Origin: Acidobacteriota bacterium
Lineage (GTDB): Bacteria; Acidobacteriota; Terriglobia; Terriglobales; Acidobacteriaceae
Length of the DNA stretch: 6,833 bases
Reading direction: 5' to 3'
NCBI GenBank assembly: GCA_003225615.1
Contig: QIAS01000399.1
Location: forward strand, 1-6,833
The notes under the pieces were generated by a model, which saw only the letters and a list, made by a program, of their open reading frames with translations, ran no database searches and was not told the origin of the DNA. Below, piece after piece: positions 5,527 through 6,833 of the stretch; position 1 is the first letter of the stretch, and each line of letters begins with the position of its first letter. The translations under genes and the position numbers were made by a program.

Positions 5527-6833
5527 TCATTTTACGGTCTTCCTATCGGAAGTTTGCTTGAACTGCATGGTTCGGACAACGCCAGCACCCTCTTTGACGA
5601 AAATTAGCTGGTTAGGCTTCACGTCTTTGAGAGAATCCACCTGGCCGCTAGGCCAGCGAATCTCCAGCAGCTCAACCTTTTCCGCCTTGCCCAGGCCAAA
5701 GTGCACGCGCAGATCATTCTGCGAAATATAGCTTCCTCCGCTGCGCACCTCATCAATTTGCTGATGGGGAGTTTTTTCATCCGGCGGCCGGGTTACGCAC
5801 TTCAATCGCGCTCCAATCCCGCTGCGATTCGACTTCGTGCCGATGGTCTTTACCTTGATCCAGTTGTGCTGCAGCTTCGAGTCACAGCGCAGCAGTTGCG
5901 GATAATCGTTCACTGTGTTCACCACCACGTCGATGTCTCCGTCATTATCGAAGTCGCCAAACGCGCAGCCACGGGCAGTCCTGCTCGCAGAAATTCCGTC
6001 TCCCGCCTGGAAAGAAACGTCGGCAAACCGGCCATTGCGCAGATTTTTATAGAGAAGCTTGCGTTGCGCGTAACCGGCTTCGGTTTTCAACTGCTCAACT
6101 TCCGGATAAACGTGTCCATTGCAGATCAGGATGTCGGGCCAGCCATCATTTTCCATATCGAAAAAGCCGCAGCCCCAGCCGAGATATTGAGTGTGCGCCC
6201 CCAGCCCCGCGGTAAACGTCGTATCCTCAAAATTCCAATTGCCGCGATTGTGGTAGAGCGATGGCGTGTCGCCGGCGAAATTCGTCTTGACGATGTCGAG
6301 GTTGCCGTCCAAATCGTAATCCGCGGCGGAAACGCCCATGCCGGCCTGGGGCTTGCCATCGGGACTCAGTACGCAGCCCGCTTCCATACCGACATCCACG
6401 AACTTGCCGTTTTTCTTGTTCTGATAGAGCGCGCTGGCGGTGGAGTCGTTGGCGACGTAGATGTCAGGCCAGCCGTCGTTGTCGAAATCGGCGGTCAGCA
6501 CGCCAAGACCGAAGGTTCCGTTGGCCTGCAGGATTCCTGAATTCTCGGAAACATCGGTGAACGTGCCGTTGCCGTTATTGTGATAGAGAATGTTCTTGCC
6601 GCCCATCAAGCCGGGCGGCCCACAAGCCACCATCACGCCTTTGTATAAACATGGGCCAGACTCGGGCACGGGAGCTGTGGCCAAATCCATGTCGATATAG
6701 TTGGCTACAAACAGATCCAAGTGACCGTCGCGGTCGTAATCGACAAAGGCGCAACCCGTTCCCCAACGTGTCTTCGTGCCCGCCACGCCTGCCTTCTGGC
6801 TCACATCCGTGAAAGTGCCGTCGCCGTTGTTGT
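5527..6833 (-). CDS. CRTAC1-family FG-GAP/VCBS protein with ASPIC/UnbV domain, second paralogue (5' end outside the window)
   Basis: 434 residues are visible, and the frame is open to the right edge. It enters inside a repeat (NNGDGTFTD) matching residue 165 or so of the neighbouring paralogue, so about 165 residues including any signal peptide are missing. The two align colinearly to the ASPIC/UnbV end. Residues below count from the first full codon. Calcium-type loops are DYDRDG (31-36), DFDNDG (115-120), DYDLDG (171-176), the altered DMENDG (225-230) and DFDNDG (293-298). C61 and C70 bracket the same eight residues as in the paralogue, in a CLYKGVMVACGPPGLMGGKN block. The ASPIC/UnbV domain runs from HNWIKVKTIGTKSNRSGIGA (322) to about 413, with a charged PPDEKTPHQQ insertion absent from the paralogue. 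The end is TGA at 5529-5527. GTG 6804 lies inside a repeat and is not the true start. Its role is unknown beyond the family. Confidence 0.92.
   Translation of the reverse strand, partial: NNGDGTFTDVSQKAGVAGTKTRWGTGCAFVDYDRDGHLDLFVANYIDMDLATAPVPESGPCLYKGVMVACGPPGLMGGKNILYHNNGNGTFTDVSENSGILQANGTFGLGVLTADFDNDGWPDIYVANDSTASALYQNKKNGKFVDVGMEAGCVLSPDGKPQAGMGVSAADYDLDGNLDIVKTNFAGDTPSLYHNRGNWNFEDTTFTAGLGAHTQYLGWGCGFFDMENDGWPDILICNGHVYPEVEQLKTEAGYAQRKLLYKNLRNGRFADVSFQAGDGISASRTARGCAFGDFDNDGDIDVVVNTVNDYPQLLRCDSKLQHNWIKVKTIGTKSNRSGIGARLKCVTRPPDEKTPHQQIDEVRSGGSYISQNDLRVHFGLGKAEKVELLEIRWPSGQVDSLKDVKPNQLIFVKEGAGVVRTMQFKQTSDRKTVK

Overview
The window looks like a chromosomal segment of a moderately GC-rich, Gram-negative soil-type bacterium, most likely an acidobacterium (Acidobacteriota, Terriglobia-like). 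This is inferred from gene content, not from a marker gene. It combines an Oar-like TonB-dependent receptor with an N-terminal carboxypeptidase-regulatory-like domain, long arrays of 34-residue TPR repeats in an exported protein, and two FG-GAP/VCBS proteins of the CRTAC1 family with ASPIC/UnbV tails. All of these families are typically numerous in acidobacterial genomes. No RNA gene, CRISPR array, transposase or attachment site is visible.

Layout. (1) 1-1127, minus strand: the first 375 residues of a TonB-dependent receptor whose 3' end lies beyond the window. It has a strong Shine-Dalgarno sequence. (2) 1128-1550: a 423-bp non-coding gap with a well-formed CRP/FNR-type palindrome (1338-1353), a small hairpin that includes the Shine-Dalgarno sequence, and a weak terminator candidate for the gene entering from the right. 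(3) 1551-3352, minus strand: one exported TPR protein of about 16 repeats that is split into two overlapping reading frames. The repeat period shows that 16 nt are missing inside repeat 8, so this is a frameshifted gene or a sequence error, not two normal genes. (4) 3353-3487: a 135-bp divergent promoter region. (5) 3488-5260, plus strand: a complete secreted CRTAC1-family protein. (6) 5261-5526: a convergent intergenic region with a heptanucleotide tandem repeat and a nested inverted repeat. (7) 5527-6833, minus strand: a second CRTAC1-family protein, colinear with the first, missing roughly its first 165 residues beyond the right edge.

How the genes may work together. All four proteins are predicted to act outside the cytoplasm: an outer-membrane receptor, a TPR scaffold that is probably a lipoprotein, and two secreted calcium-loop beta-propeller-like proteins. 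The divergent TPR/CRTAC1 arrangement with a CRTAC1 paralogue next door suggests a cell-surface binding or assembly module. The biochemical role of bacterial CRTAC1 proteins is not established, and nothing here identifies a substrate. The most notable observations are the repeat-phased evidence for a 16-nt lesion in the TPR gene, the CRP-like palindrome upstream of the receptor, and the paired CRTAC1 paralogues that have lost different calcium loops.
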